Source: Serratia proteamaculans
GTDB lineage: Bacteria > Pseudomonadota > Gammaproteobacteria > Enterobacterales > Enterobacteriaceae
Reading direction: 5' to 3'
Length of the DNA: 64,000 nucleotides
Assembly: GCF_008830365.1 (NCBI RefSeq)
Contig: NZ_WBKI01000003.1
Span: 1-64,000, forward strand
Every line of letters begins with the position of its first letter. The stretch's first letter is position 1. The notes below the pieces were generated by a model. That model worked only from the letters and a program-made list of their open reading frames with translations, was not told where the DNA came from and ran no database searches. This document shows positions 9,606 to 18,585 of this stretch, piece after piece. The position numbers and the translations under genes were made by a program.

Positions 9606-10679
9606 CTACTCTCCAGTACGTGCCGTCAGCGCAGTGCCGAGTTCCTGGTGCATATGGCGCAGCAGCGTCTCTGTACTTTCCCAGTTAATGCAGGCGTCAG
9701 TAACAGAAACCCCGTAGCGCATATCTGCACGAGGTTGTTCAGAAGACTGACTGCCTTCGTGCAGGTGGCTTTCCAGCATGATGCCGGTGATCGAACGGTT
9801 ACCCGCTTTAATCTGCTCTACCACGGACTCGGCAACCGCCGGCTGGCGGCGATAATCTTTGTTCGAGTTGCCATGGCTGCAATCTATCATCAAGGACGGG
9901 TGGAGTCCCGCTTCCTGCATCTGTTTTTCGCAAGCAGCAACGTCTTCGGCGCTGTAGTTCGGCGTTTTACCGCCGCGCAGGATCACGTGCCCATCCGGGT
10001 TACCCTGCGTTTGCAGCAGGCACACTTGCCCAGCCTGGTTGATGCCAACAAAGCGGTGTGGCATCGCCGCAGCACGCATGGCATTGATTGCCGTACCCAG
10101 GCTACCGTCAGTACCATTTTTGAAGCCCACCGGCATCGACAACCCTGAAGCCATCTCACGGTGAGTTTGTGATTCCGTGGTGCGCGCGCCAATCGCTGAC
10201 CAGCTGAACAGATCGCCCAGGTATTGCGGACTGTTCGGATCCAGAGCTTCGGTGGCCAACGGCAGGCCCATGCCCACCAGATCCAGCAGCAGGCGACGCG
10301 CGATGTGCAAACCGGCTTCAACATCAAACGAACCATCCATGTACGGATCGTTAATCAGGCCTTTCCAGCCGACCGTGGTTCGTGGTTTTTCAAAATAGAC
10401 ACGCATAACGATATACAGCTGATCGCTCAATTCAGCCGACAGGGTTTTCAAATGACGGGCGTAATCCAGTGCGGCGTCCGGATCATGAATAGAACAAGGT
10501 CCGCACACCACCAGCAGGCGATGATCGCGCCCCTGTAAAATATCGGCGATGGTTTTGCGCGCGGTAGCGATTTCATTTTCATCGCTGCCGCTGAGCGGGA
10601 ACTGGTTCTTCAGTTCTTCCGGAGTGATCAGAATTTGTTCTGCACTGATATGAACGTTATTGAGCGCGTCTTTTTGCAT
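9606..10679 (-). CDS. aroF: Tyr-sensitive 3-deoxy-7-phosphoheptulonate (DAHP) synthase
   Basis: 357 aa (E. coli AroF 356). It condenses phosphoenolpyruvate and erythrose-4-phosphate in the first step of the shikimate pathway. The family motifs CGPCSIHD and the sugar/metal block with MIDCSHGNS are present. The position directly upstream of tyrA and the TyrR-like boxes support the Tyr-sensitive isozyme rather than AroG or AroH. The feedback specificity itself is inferred from context. Confidence 0.96.
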   Translation of the reverse strand: MQKDALNNVHISAEQILITPEELKNQFPLSGSDENEIATARKTIADILQGRDHRLLVVCGPCSIHDPDAALDYARHLKTLSAELSDQLYIVMRVYFEKPRTTVGWKGLINDPYMDGSFDVEAGLHIARRLLLDLVGMGLPLATEALDPNSPQYLGDLFSWSAIGARTTESQTHREMASGLSMPVGFKNGTDGSLGTAINAMRAAAMPHRFVGINQAGQVCLLQTQGNPDGHVILRGGKTPNYSAEDVAACEKQMQEAGLHPSLMIDCSHGNSNKDYRRQPAVAESVVEQIKAGNRSITGIMLESHLHEGSQSSEQPRADMRYGVSVTDACINWESTETLLRHMHQELGTALTARTGE

Positions 10680-10759
10680 GATGCTGTTCCTGTCGTTTGC
10701 CGTTATGCGTAAGCGTTAATACAACCTTGAGCGTTTCAGGTCCTTACCATACCATGCGA

Positions 10760-10800
10760 TGTAAAGTTTTCAATCCGATATCTGTAAATAAAAAATTACC
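10760..10800. promoter_or_regulatory. Two putative TyrR boxes upstream of aroF
   Basis: TGTAAA half-sites begin at 10760 and 10783. The second is followed after six bases by ATTACC, four of six matches to the consensus second half TTTACA; the first has a poor second half. A third TGTAAA-N6-TGTACG lies at 10946-10963. Two adjacent boxes plus one more distant resembles the three-box arrangement of E. coli aroF. The boxes are degenerate. Confidence 0.45.
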
Positions 10801-11262
10801 ATTCGATAAAGACCAGAAAAAACAGTTTGAACGGAGACAAACAAAACAACTTAACAACATGATTTATAACTATAAAAATCAACTTACAATTAAACGTATC
10901 GTTTAACTTTTTTGATCTTGATTGATTCACACCACCATCACCAACTGTAAACATATCTGTACGATTGTTTTATTTAGCCGTGCACCAGACTAGGGTACGC
11001 CTCTCCGTTGAACCTGGATTATCTGGCATGCATCTTTGTCGACTGTTGCCATCAAACGACAACCGCAACCAAAGTCCAGCCAAACGCTAAGGACACTCAG
11101 CATGATATGCCGCAGGAAGGGGGTAATTAAGTAGAAGAAAAGTGAATAAGTGATGATGAGAAATTAAAAACTTAAGCTAATCGTAGCTATTTTGGTCGCC
11201 ATGACGAATCGATATAATGTGACTGACATCACTTATAATCACTCTTAACAACTGGATCCAAA
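10801..11262. other. Intergenic region aroF / ydiY-like gene
   Basis: AT-rich gap of about 460 bp without a convincing gene. It probably holds the distal TyrR-like box (10946-10963) and the ydiY-like promoter; TATAAT hexamers lie at 11213-11218 and 11234-11239. No RNA gene was recognised. Confidence 0.5.
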
Positions 11263-12027
11263 ATGCTCTCTTTACGCGCTCGCCGCGCTATTCCGCTGTT
11301 CATTAGCTGCTTAACGACTTTCACCAGTGTTTCAGCCCTTGCCGACAATACACTTTTCACTGCGATGGACGATCCGGCCACCGCTAAAAAGCCGTTTGAA
11401 GGCAACGTCCAGGCAGGTTACAACTCGCAGTCTGGCAACTCACAAAGCTCGACCCTGCTGGCCAACACCAGCATGACCTGGTTCAACAGCGATGCCGCCT
11501 ACAGCCTGTGGGGAGCCGCCAACAACACCACGTCCTCCAACGTGCGCTCATCTGAAAAGTATCAGGCCGGTGGACGTACCCGTTATAACCTGTCCGATCG
11601 CAACTACCTGTTCGGTCAGGCAAGCTGGCTGAGCGACCGCTTCAACGGTTATGACTCTCGCTCCACGCTGACCGGCGGTTATGGTCGCCAAATCCTCAAC
11701 GGGCCACTCAGCGATCTGCGGGTCGAATTTGGTCCAGGTGTGCGTCACGATGAGTATCATGGCGGTGGCCGCTCAACCAAAGCACTGGCTTACGGTGCAG
11801 CCAACTATTCGTACCAGCTGACCGATAATACCAAGTTCTCCGAAGGCGTTTCCGCACTGGCGAACGAAGAAACCACGCTGAACTCCGAAACTGCGCTGAG
11901 CGTTGCGATAAACGACAGGTTCGCCCTGCGTCTGGCTTACACCGTGACTTACAACAGTAAACCGCCGGCGTCAGCGCCGAAGAACACCGACACCACTACT
12001 TCAATCAGTTTGGTGTACGGCCTGTAA
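11263..12027 (+). CDS. DUF481 outer membrane beta-barrel protein, YdiY-like
   Basis: 254 aa. An N-terminal signal peptide ends near ALA-DN (residues 26-28). The mature part has repeated amphipathic strands, such as TRYNLSDRNYLFGQASWLSDRFNGY and FGPGVRHDEY, and a C-terminal strand ending in aromatic/Leu (SLVYGL), all typical of DUF481 barrels. It resembles E. coli YdiY, described as acid-inducible, along most of its length. The function is unknown, and the genomic place differs from E. coli ydiY. It has its own terminator, so it is monocistronic. Confidence 0.85.
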   Translation: MLSLRARRAIPLFISCLTTFTSVSALADNTLFTAMDDPATAKKPFEGNVQAGYNSQSGNSQSSTLLANTSMTWFNSDAAYSLWGAANNTTSSNVRSSEKYQAGGRTRYNLSDRNYLFGQASWLSDRFNGYDSRSTLTGGYGRQILNGPLSDLRVEFGPGVRHDEYHGGGRSTKALAYGAANYSYQLTDNTKFSEGVSALANEETTLNSETALSVAINDRFALRLAYTVTYNSKPPASAPKNTDTTTSISLVYGL

Positions 12028-12057
12028 TCCTTCCGTCCCAATACTTATGACGCCGCT

Positions 12058-12080
12058 AAGCCCATCATCGATGGGCTTTT
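12058..12080 (+). terminator. Terminator of the ydiY-like gene
   Basis: AAGCCCAT (12058-12065) pairs with ATGGGCTT (12071-12078), followed by a run of seven T, 30 bp after the stop. Confidence 0.88.
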
Positions 12081-12133
12081 TTTATTTCCAAAAACAAAAT
12101 TTAGACATTTTGCTAAAAACATCAGTCTCACTA

Positions 12134-12178
12134 TTGACGACTTTAGCAAATAGCTTAATACTGTATGCATACACAGTA
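12134..12178 (+). promoter_or_regulatory. LexA (SOS) box and promoter ahead of the Ogr-like gene
   Basis: The core CTGT-N8-ACAG sits at 12161-12176. The full 20-bp site at 12159-12178 matches the consensus TACTGTATATATATACAGTA at 17 of 20 positions. A -35-like TTGACG (12134-12139) is followed at 16-17 bp by TAATAC/AATACT, so the box would cover the -10. A promoter repressed by LexA is inferred. Confidence 0.7.
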
Positions 12179-12190
12179 CTTATTAAACAA

Positions 12191-12235
12191 CTATAGAGCA
12201 TGAGTAATTTCAATTTTTTATTCTGAGCTCTATAG
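12191..12235 (+). repeat. Inverted repeat in the Ogr-like gene leader
   Basis: Perfect 9-bp arms CTATAGAGC (12191-12199) and GCTCTATAG (12227-12235) around a 27-nt AT-rich loop. It lies between the LexA box and the Shine-Dalgarno, so it would be a leader stem-loop or a second operator. Confidence 0.6.
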
Positions 12236-12274
12236 CTAACCCATTTTTACTTAATTTATTGCAAGGGGGTTTCT

Positions 12275-12493
12275 ATGATGCACTGTCCACTCTGCGGTAG
12301 CGTGGCCCATACTCGCTCCAGTCGTTACTTGAGTGAAGCGACCAAAGAGCGCTATCACCAATGCCAGAACATTAACTGTAGCTGCACCTTCGCCACGCAT
12401 GAGTCCGTCGCGCGAGTGATTGTGAAGCCTGGTGATATCATTCCGGCTCAGCCGCATCCGGAAAAAAACAAGCCACGTGCTGCAGCGCTGTAA
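12275..12493 (+). CDS. Orphan Ogr/Delta-like zinc-finger transcription activator
   Basis: 72 aa. Cysteines at 4, 7, 30 and 35 give C-X2-C-X22-C-X4-C, the zinc-binding signature of the phage P2 Ogr / P4 Delta family, which activates phage late promoters by contacting the RNA polymerase alpha subunit. HCPLC, TKERYHQCQN and the VKPGD block closely resemble P2 Ogr. A strong AAGGGGG Shine-Dalgarno precedes the ATG-ATG start; the second ATG is equally possible. No other phage gene is nearby, so it looks like a domesticated remnant. A LexA box lies upstream and a terminator follows. Confidence 0.9.
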   Translation: MMHCPLCGSVAHTRSSRYLSEATKERYHQCQNINCSCTFATHESVARVIVKPGDIIPAQPHPEKNKPRAAAL

Positions 12494-12498
12494 AACGA

Positions 12499-12524
12499 AG
12501 AACCTGCAATCGCAGGTTCTTTGT
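12499..12524. terminator. Terminator after the Ogr-like gene
   Basis: AGAACCTGC (12499-12507) pairs with GCAGGTTCT (12512-12520), followed by TTGTTT, six bases after the stop. Confidence 0.8.
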
Positions 12525-12541
12525 TTGGGGATCCATAGGCA

Positions 12542-12572
12542 TAAAAAAAGGGGTCGGCATATTGCCAACCCC
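12542..12572 (-). terminator. rpsP-rimM-trmD-rplS operon terminator
   Basis: On the minus strand a ten-pair stem GGGGTTGGCA/TGCCGACCCC (one G-U pair) is followed by a run of U from TTTTTTTAT. It lies about 30 bp after the rplS stop. Confidence 0.85.
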
Positions 12573-12601
12573 TTCATAGTTATTAACTTTTGGATGCAGC
12601 G

Positions 12602-12973
<372 letters not shown>

Positions 12974-13036
12974 CTAGGTAAACTGATATATCGGTCCCGT
13001 CGAGCCAATTGCTCAGACGTTCCCTTCATAGTCCTG

Positions 13037-13780
13037 CTACTTGGTCTGATGTTCCCTTTGGAACTCAGCCAGCAACACCGCTTGCTCGTCAGTCAGAGCT
13101 AGGCTTTCCAGAAGTTCAGGTCTTCTAAGCCAGGTACGGCCCAGCGACTGCTTTAAGCGCCAGCGACGTATCTCGGCATGGTTGCCCGACAGTAGAACTG
13201 GCGGAACCTCCATCCCTTCCAACACCTCAGGACGGGTATAGTGCGGGCAGTCCAGCAATCCATCGGCAAAAGAATCCTCTTCTGCTGAAGCCTGATGGCC
13301 CAGCACACCCGGTATAAAGCGGGCGACTGAATCGATCAGGGTCATTGCCGGCAGTTCCCCGCCGCTGAGAACGTAATCGCCGATTGACCACTCTTCATCA
13401 ATTTCGGTTTGGATTACGCGCTCGTCTACCCCTTCATAACGACCGCACACCAGAATCATCTTCGGGTTGGCCGCCAGTTCGCACACGCCGGTTTGATCCA
13501 GCTTGCGCCCCTGAGGTGACAGATAAATCACCTTTGCTCCCTCGCCTGCCGCTGCTTTTGCTGCATGAATGGCTTCCCGCAAGGGTTGCACCATCATCAA
13601 CATTCCCGGGCCGCCGCCATAAGGGCGCTCGTCCACGGTACGATGCCGGTCGTAGGTGAAGTCACGTGGACTCCAACACTGCACGCTCAGCAGGCCATTT
13701 TTTACTGCCCGGCCAGTCACCCCGTAATCGGTGATCGCGCGGAACATCTCAGGAAACAGGCTTACAATACCAATGAACAC
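13037..13780 (-). CDS. trmD: tRNA (guanine-37-N1) methyltransferase TrmD
   Basis: 247 aa SPOUT-class enzyme that makes m1G37 and prevents +1 frameshifting. Knot-forming motifs [21 protein letters not shown] and [14 protein letters not shown] are all present. The start is GTG at 13780 ([13 protein letters not shown]); the homologous E. coli start is ATG. It lies 52 bp after rimM. Confidence 0.98.
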   Translation of the reverse strand: MFIGIVSLFPEMFRAITDYGVTGRAVKNGLLSVQCWSPRDFTYDRHRTVDERPYGGGPGMLMMVQPLREAIHAAKAAAGEGAKVIYLSPQGRKLDQTGVCELAANPKMILVCGRYEGVDERVIQTEIDEEWSIGDYVLSGGELPAMTLIDSVARFIPGVLGHQASAEEDSFADGLLDCPHYTRPEVLEGMEVPPVLLSGNHAEIRRWRLKQSLGRTWLRRPELLESLALTDEQAVLLAEFQREHQTK

Positions 13781-13832
13781 AAGCCAATCCCCATACTGTC
13801 ATTCCACTTGTTTCGACCGTTTAATTCGGAGG

Positions 13833-14381
13833 TCAAAAACCAGGATCCCAATCTGCTTCAATCACGCGAGCAGTGAGATCGACTTTCTTGATAACCTGCC
13901 CATGAAGAAACGGGACCAACCGCTCCTTCATGCCGAATGCATCTTTCAGGTTAGCTTTAACAACCAACACATCGTTCGAACCGGTTTCCATCATATCGAT
14001 GACTTTACCCAGTTCGTAGCCGGTGGTTGTGACTACCTGGCAGCCCATAAGGTCTTTCCAGTAGTAATCATCACCCACCAACTCAGGAAGTTGTTCCGAA
14101 TCCACCAGGATCTCGCGATTGGTCAGTAGATTCGCAGCATCCCGATCGTCAACGCCTTTGACTTTGATGATCAGGTCCTGACTGTGGCGCTTCCAGTCTT
14201 CCAACTCGACAAGCTGCCATTGACCCGCCTGCTGGATAAACCACGGCTGATAGTCAAAAATGCTTTCGGCGTTCTCGGTGGATGAAAATACTCTGAGCCA
14301 ACCACGGATGCCGTAAGTAGACCCCATTTTACCGAGTACAATCGGCTGCTTAGGTGCTACCGGTTTGAGTTGCTTGCTCAT
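13833..14381 (-). CDS. rimM: 16S rRNA processing / ribosome maturation factor RimM
   Basis: 182 aa from the ATG at 14381 ([20 protein letters not shown]), the same length as E. coli RimM. A GTG nine bases upstream (14390) is possible but less favoured. The N-terminal barrel and the C-terminal PRC-barrel (containing [12 protein letters not shown]) bind S19 and help mature the 30S head. It is 18 bp after rpsP. Confidence 0.96.
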   Translation of the reverse strand: MSKQLKPVAPKQPIVLGKMGSTYGIRGWLRVFSSTENAESIFDYQPWFIQQAGQWQLVELEDWKRHSQDLIIKVKGVDDRDAANLLTNREILVDSEQLPELVGDDYYWKDLMGCQVVTTTGYELGKVIDMMETGSNDVLVVKANLKDAFGMKERLVPFLHGQVIKKVDLTARVIEADWDPGF

Positions 14382-14399
14382 TGCCACCACCGCGACAGA

Positions 14400-14648
14400 T
14401 TAAGCTGCTTTCTTAGCGTCTTTGATCAGCGCGTGAACGCGATCAGAAACAGTTGCACCCAGGCCGACCCAATGTTCGATGCGGTCCAGGTCCAGACGCA
14501 GTGCTTCAGCCTGACCAGATGCGATCGGGTTGAAGAAGCCTACGCGCTCGATGAAACGACCATCACGAGCATTGCGGCTGTCGGTCACTACTACTTGATA
14601 GAACGGACGCTTTTTTGCGCCGCCACGTGCCAAACGAATTGTTACCAT
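14400..14648 (-). CDS. rpsP: 30S ribosomal protein S16
   Basis: 82 aa, the same length as E. coli S16. It begins [25 protein letters not shown] and ends with basic/Ala residues. First gene of the rpsP-rimM-trmD-rplS operon. Confidence 0.99.
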   Translation of the reverse strand: MVTIRLARGGAKKRPFYQVVVTDSRNARDGRFIERVGFFNPIASGQAEALRLDLDRIEHWVGLGATVSDRVHALIKDAKKAA

Positions 14649-14673
14649 AACATCCTCTTTAGTTAATAAAACA

Positions 14674-14704
14674 GCCGGGCCCCATTGAGGGAACGGGGCC
14701 CGGT
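14674..14704 (-). terminator. Strong GC hairpin between ffh and rpsP
   Basis: Ten-base arms GCCGGGCCCC (14674-14683) and GGGGCCCGGT (14695-14704) with an 11-nt loop. On the minus strand it is followed by GTTTTATT. It can be the ffh terminator or a leader structure of the rpsP operon, whose start is only about 25 bp downstream. Confidence 0.7.
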
Positions 14705-14864
14705 TGCAATATAAAAAGCCCGAAAATTTTACTCATTTTGGCGCAAAAAGCAATCGAAAGCGTCGATCGTCGTCAACTACTTTTTATAGCCAGTAATATT
14801 TCGGGCGGTTTTCACCGCGAACGGCAAATGCTTAAACGCGCTCACCCCAGAGGGCAAGCGGCTG

Positions 14865-16226
14865 TCAGCGGCCTGGGAAGCCCGGCGGCATCATACCTTT
14901 CATGCCGCGCATCATCTTCGCCATTCCGCCTTTCTTCATCTTTTTCATCATGCGTTGCATATCGTCGAACTGCTTTAACAAACGGTTAACATCCTGCACC
15001 TGCATGCCGGAACCTACCGCAATACGACGCTTACGCGAACCTTTGATAATTTCCGGCTTAGCGCGCTCTTTCAGCGTCATCGAATTGATCATCGCCTCCA
15101 TACGCACCAAAACCTTGTCGTCCATCTGCGATTTCACATTGTCCGGCAGTTGGCCGGCACCGGGCAGTTTACTCAGCATGTTGGCCATGCCGCCCATGTT
15201 ACGCATCTGCTTCAGCTGCTCCAGGAAGTCGGTCAGATCGAAACCGTCACCCTTCTTCAGCTTGTTAGCCAGTTTTTCCGCCTGTTCGCGGTCAACTTTG
15301 CTTTCGATATCCTCGATCAGCGACAGCACGTCGCCCATGCCGAGAATGCGCGATGCTACGCGGTCCGGATGGAATGGCTCCAGCGCTTCGGTTTTCTCGC
15401 CGACACCGAGGAACTTGATCGGCTTGCCGGTAATGTGACGGATGGACAACGCAGCACCGCCGCGCGCATCACCGTCAACTTTGGTCAGCACCACACCGGT
15501 CAGCGGCAGCGCTTCGTTAAAGGCCTTGGCGGTGTTGGCCGCATCCTGGCCGGTCATGGCGTCGACCACAAACAGGGTTTCCACCGGCTTAATCGCCGCG
15601 TGCACCTGCTTGATCTCGTCCATCATCGCTTCATCAACGTGCAAACGGCCGGCGGTATCGACGATCAGAACATCGTAGAATTTCAGCTTGGCCTGTTGCA
15701 GCGCACGGTTAACGATATCGATCGGCTTTTCTTTAACATCGGACGGGAAAAAGTCGATGCCGACACTCTCCGCCAAGGTTTCCAACTGTTTGATCGCCGC
15801 AGGGCGATAAACGTCGGCAGAAACCACCAACACTTTTTTCTTCTGTTTTTCTTTCAGGAACTTGCCGAGCTTGGCGACGCTGGTGGTTTTACCGGCACCC
15901 TGCAGGCCCGCCATCAGCACCACGGCCGGCGGTTGCGCCGCCAGGTTCAGCTCGGTGTTCACTTCGCCCATCGCGGCAATCAGCTCGTTCTTAACGATTT
16001 TGACGAACTCTTGCCCCGGCGTCAGGCTTTTGTTGACTTCATGACCTACCGCGCTCTCTTTTACGCGGTTGATAAAGTCCCGCACCACCGGTAGCGCAAC
16101 GTCCGCTTCCAGCAATGCCATGCGCACTTCACGCAGGGTTTCTTTGATATTTTCTTCGGTCAGCCGCCCACGGCCGCTGATATTGCGCAGGGTGCGCGAC
16201 AAACGATCGGTTAAATTTTCAAACAT
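14865..16226 (-). CDS. ffh: Signal recognition particle GTPase Ffh
   Basis: 453 aa, the same length as E. coli Ffh. It binds 4.5S RNA and signal sequences of inner membrane proteins and docks to FtsY. The N domain is followed by the G domain with GLQGAGKTT (about 106-114), DTAGR and TKVDGDARGG, and a Met-rich M domain whose end (MMKKMKKGGMAKMMRGMKGMMPPGFPG) forms the signal/RNA-binding groove. Confidence 0.99.
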   Translation of the reverse strand: MFENLTDRLSRTLRNISGRGRLTEENIKETLREVRMALLEADVALPVVRDFINRVKESAVGHEVNKSLTPGQEFVKIVKNELIAAMGEVNTELNLAAQPPAVVLMAGLQGAGKTTSVAKLGKFLKEKQKKKVLVVSADVYRPAAIKQLETLAESVGIDFFPSDVKEKPIDIVNRALQQAKLKFYDVLIVDTAGRLHVDEAMMDEIKQVHAAIKPVETLFVVDAMTGQDAANTAKAFNEALPLTGVVLTKVDGDARGGAALSIRHITGKPIKFLGVGEKTEALEPFHPDRVASRILGMGDVLSLIEDIESKVDREQAEKLANKLKKGDGFDLTDFLEQLKQMRNMGGMANMLSKLPGAGQLPDNVKSQMDDKVLVRMEAMINSMTLKERAKPEIIKGSRKRRIAVGSGMQVQDVNRLLKQFDDMQRMMKKMKKGGMAKMMRGMKGMMPPGFPGR

Positions 16227-16395
16227 CGTCTCTTGCTCAACGTGTAATGACAGGCCGCTCTGGCGACATAATTGCGGCGATTATAACACGAAGCGAAGAG
16301 GATCTCTGCCTCAGCGTTGGAGATCGGTTGGAGTGGGACGCGCTCGACGCTATACTGACAATCCCATTCACCACGCCGAAGCAAAATTAAACGCT

Positions 16396-17187
16396 ATGCC
16401 AGTTTTCTCCATTGTGGCTTTGATCGCCTACCTGCTCAGCCTTGGACTGATTATTCCCAGCTTGTTGCGGAAGAATAGCGCATACCGTCGGCTTGCTCTC
16501 GTCTCGGCAGTGCTGGCGCTGGTTTGCCACGCCATCGCACTGCAGCAACGTATTTTTGATGTCAGCGCCGGGCAAAACCTCAGCTTGCTGAACATCGGCT
16601 CGATAGTCAGCCTGATCATCTGTTCGGTCATGACCTTCGTTGCTTCACGTGACCGCGGTTGGTTCCTGCTGCCCATTGTTTACAGCTTCGCGATGATCAA
16701 TCTGGCCTTCGCCAGCTTTATGCCAGGTGAATTTATTACCCATTTGGAAGCCAGCCCGGAACTGATGGTGCACATTGGCCTGGCGCTGTTTTCCTACGCC
16801 ACGCTGATTATTGCCGCGCTGTATGCGTTGCAACTGGCCTGGCTGGACTATCTGCTGAAAAACAAAAAGCTGTCGTTCAGCGCCGACATGCCGCCGTTAA
16901 TGAGCATCGAACGTAAAATGTTCCACATCACCCAGATCGGTGTCGTGCTGCTCACGCTCACGTTGTGCACCGGCCTGCTGTATATGGATAACCTGTTCAG
17001 CAAAGAAAACGTGCACAAAGCCGTCCTGTCGATCATGGCATGGTTTGTCTATATCGTTCTGTTGTGGGGCCATTACCATGAAGGCTGGCGTGGCCGCCGT
17101 GTCGTGTGGTTCAGCTTTGCCGGCGCCTTTCTGCTGACGCTGGCCTACTTCGGCAGCCGTCTGATCCAGCAAGTGATGGTTCGCTAA
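16396..17187 (+). CDS. ypjD: CcsA/cytochrome c assembly-like inner membrane protein YpjD
   Basis: 263 aa from ATG 16396, the same length as E. coli YpjD. The frame is open upstream into ffh, but that extension is antisense to ffh. About eight hydrophobic segments and a C-terminal WWxxR-less CcmC/CcsA-type domain, with conserved HW/H residues (LLWGHYHEGWRG), suggest heme handling. The physiological role is not established. It is followed by corB after 40 bp. Confidence 0.93.
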   Translation: MPVFSIVALIAYLLSLGLIIPSLLRKNSAYRRLALVSAVLALVCHAIALQQRIFDVSAGQNLSLLNIGSIVSLIICSVMTFVASRDRGWFLLPIVYSFAMINLAFASFMPGEFITHLEASPELMVHIGLALFSYATLIIAALYALQLAWLDYLLKNKKLSFSADMPPLMSIERKMFHITQIGVVLLTLTLCTGLLYMDNLFSKENVHKAVLSIMAWFVYIVLLWGHYHEGWRGRRVVWFSFAGAFLLTLAYFGSRLIQQVMVR

Positions 17188-17227
17188 GCCCTCAGGCTAT
17201 CTTTCTCCATACATAAGGAATACCGCG

Positions 17228-18517
17228 TTGGAGCACGTTTCGACAGGAACCCTGATCATTGTCCTGGTGGTTATGATCGTGGTTTCCGCTTACTTTTCAG
17301 CATCCGAAACCGGCATGATGACGCTAAACCGCTATCGTCTCCGTCATCTCTCCAAGCAGGGCAACCGCTCTGCCCGCCGGGTCGAGAAGCTGCTGCAAAA
17401 ACCGGATCGGTTGATCGGCCTGGTGCTGATCGGCAATAACCTGGTCAACATTCTGGCCTCCGCGCTGGCAACCATCGTCGGTATGCGTCTGTATGGCGAT
17501 TTCGGCGTAGCTATCGCCACCGGTATCCTGACGTTTGCCGTGCTGTTGTTCGCCGAAGTGCTGCCGAAAACCTTCGCCGCACTTTATCCAGAGCGCATCG
17601 CATTCCCCAGCAGCGTTCTGCTGGCACCGCTGCAGAAGGTCATGTTCCCGCTGGTATGGTTGCTCAACGGCATCACCACGCTGGTCTTGCGCCTGTTTGG
17701 CATCCATACCAACGTGCGCGTCAGCGACGCCGTCAGCAAAGACGAGCTGCGCACTATCGTGAATGAATCCCACTCGCAGATTTCTCGTCGCAATCAGGAC
17801 ATGTTGATTTCAGTGCTGGATCTGGAGAAGGTGACGGTTGACGACATCATGGTGCCCCGCAACGAGATCGTCGGCATCGATGTAAACGATGACTGGAAGT
17901 CGATCATGCGTCAGCTCACCCACTCACCGCACGGCCGTATCGTGCTGTATCGCGGGTCGCTGGACGATGCCATCGGTATGCTGCGGGTGCGTGAAGCCTA
18001 CCGCCTGATGACCGAGAAAAAAGAGTTCAACAAAGAGAACCTGTTGCGCGCCGCCGATGAGATTTACTACGTGCCGGAAGGCACGCCGCTGAACGTCCAA
18101 CTGGTAAAATTCCAGCGCAACAAAGAGAAAGTCAGCATCGTGGTGGACGAATACGGTGATATTCAGGGGCTGGTGACGGTCGAGGATATCCTGGAAGAGA
18201 TTGTCGGTGATTTCACTACCTCGATGTCGCCAACGCTGGCGGAAGAGGTCAATCCGCAGAGCGATGGCTCGGTCCTGATCGACGGCACCGCCAACGTGCG
18301 CGAGTTGAACAAGGCATTCAACTGGACACTGCCGGCCACCGATGCACGCACCATTAACGGCATGCTGTTGGAAGAGCTGGAAGAGATCCCTGAGATTGGC
18401 ACCCGGGTTCGGGTAGGCCATTATGACGTTGATATCCTCGACGTGCAGGACAACATGATCAAACAGGTGCGGGTCACGCCAATAAAATCGCTGCAATCCA
18501 GCGTCCAGCAACACTGA
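17228..18517 (+). CDS. corB: CNNM/CorB family transporter (YfjD)
   Basis: 429 aa. A DUF21 transmembrane domain (about 1-190) with ETGMMTLNRYRLRHL, a CBS pair (about 205-330) with the VPRNEIVGID and VVDEYGDIQGLVTVEDILEEIVGDF blocks, and a CorC_HlyC domain at the C-terminus. The family is linked to Mg2+/Co2+ efflux. The start is TTG at 17228 with AAGGAAT upstream, matching the MEH start of the E. coli homologue. It probably forms an operon with ypjD. Confidence 0.93.
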   Translation: MEHVSTGTLIIVLVVMIVVSAYFSASETGMMTLNRYRLRHLSKQGNRSARRVEKLLQKPDRLIGLVLIGNNLVNILASALATIVGMRLYGDFGVAIATGILTFAVLLFAEVLPKTFAALYPERIAFPSSVLLAPLQKVMFPLVWLLNGITTLVLRLFGIHTNVRVSDAVSKDELRTIVNESHSQISRRNQDMLISVLDLEKVTVDDIMVPRNEIVGIDVNDDWKSIMRQLTHSPHGRIVLYRGSLDDAIGMLRVREAYRLMTEKKEFNKENLLRAADEIYYVPEGTPLNVQLVKFQRNKEKVSIVVDEYGDIQGLVTVEDILEEIVGDFTTSMSPTLAEEVNPQSDGSVLIDGTANVRELNKAFNWTLPATDARTINGMLLEELEEIPEIGTRVRVGHYDVDILDVQDNMIKQVRVTPIKSLQSSVQQH

Positions 18518-18536
18518 GCGCCCGCCAGAAAGGAAA

Positions 18537-18562
18537 AAAGACGCGAACATCGCGTCTTTTTT
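18537..18562. terminator. Terminator between corB and luxS
   Basis: AGACGCGA (18539-18546) pairs with TCGCGTCT (18550-18557), with A and T runs on both sides, between the convergent corB and luxS stops. It can serve both genes. Confidence 0.85.
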
Positions 18563-18585
18563 TATCGCTGTAGCCGGGTGACGAA

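Noticed and set aside
10697-10906. 69-aa ORF upstream of aroF
   Set aside because: No Shine-Dalgarno, Asn/Lys-rich AT-driven composition, overlaps the TyrR-like boxes.
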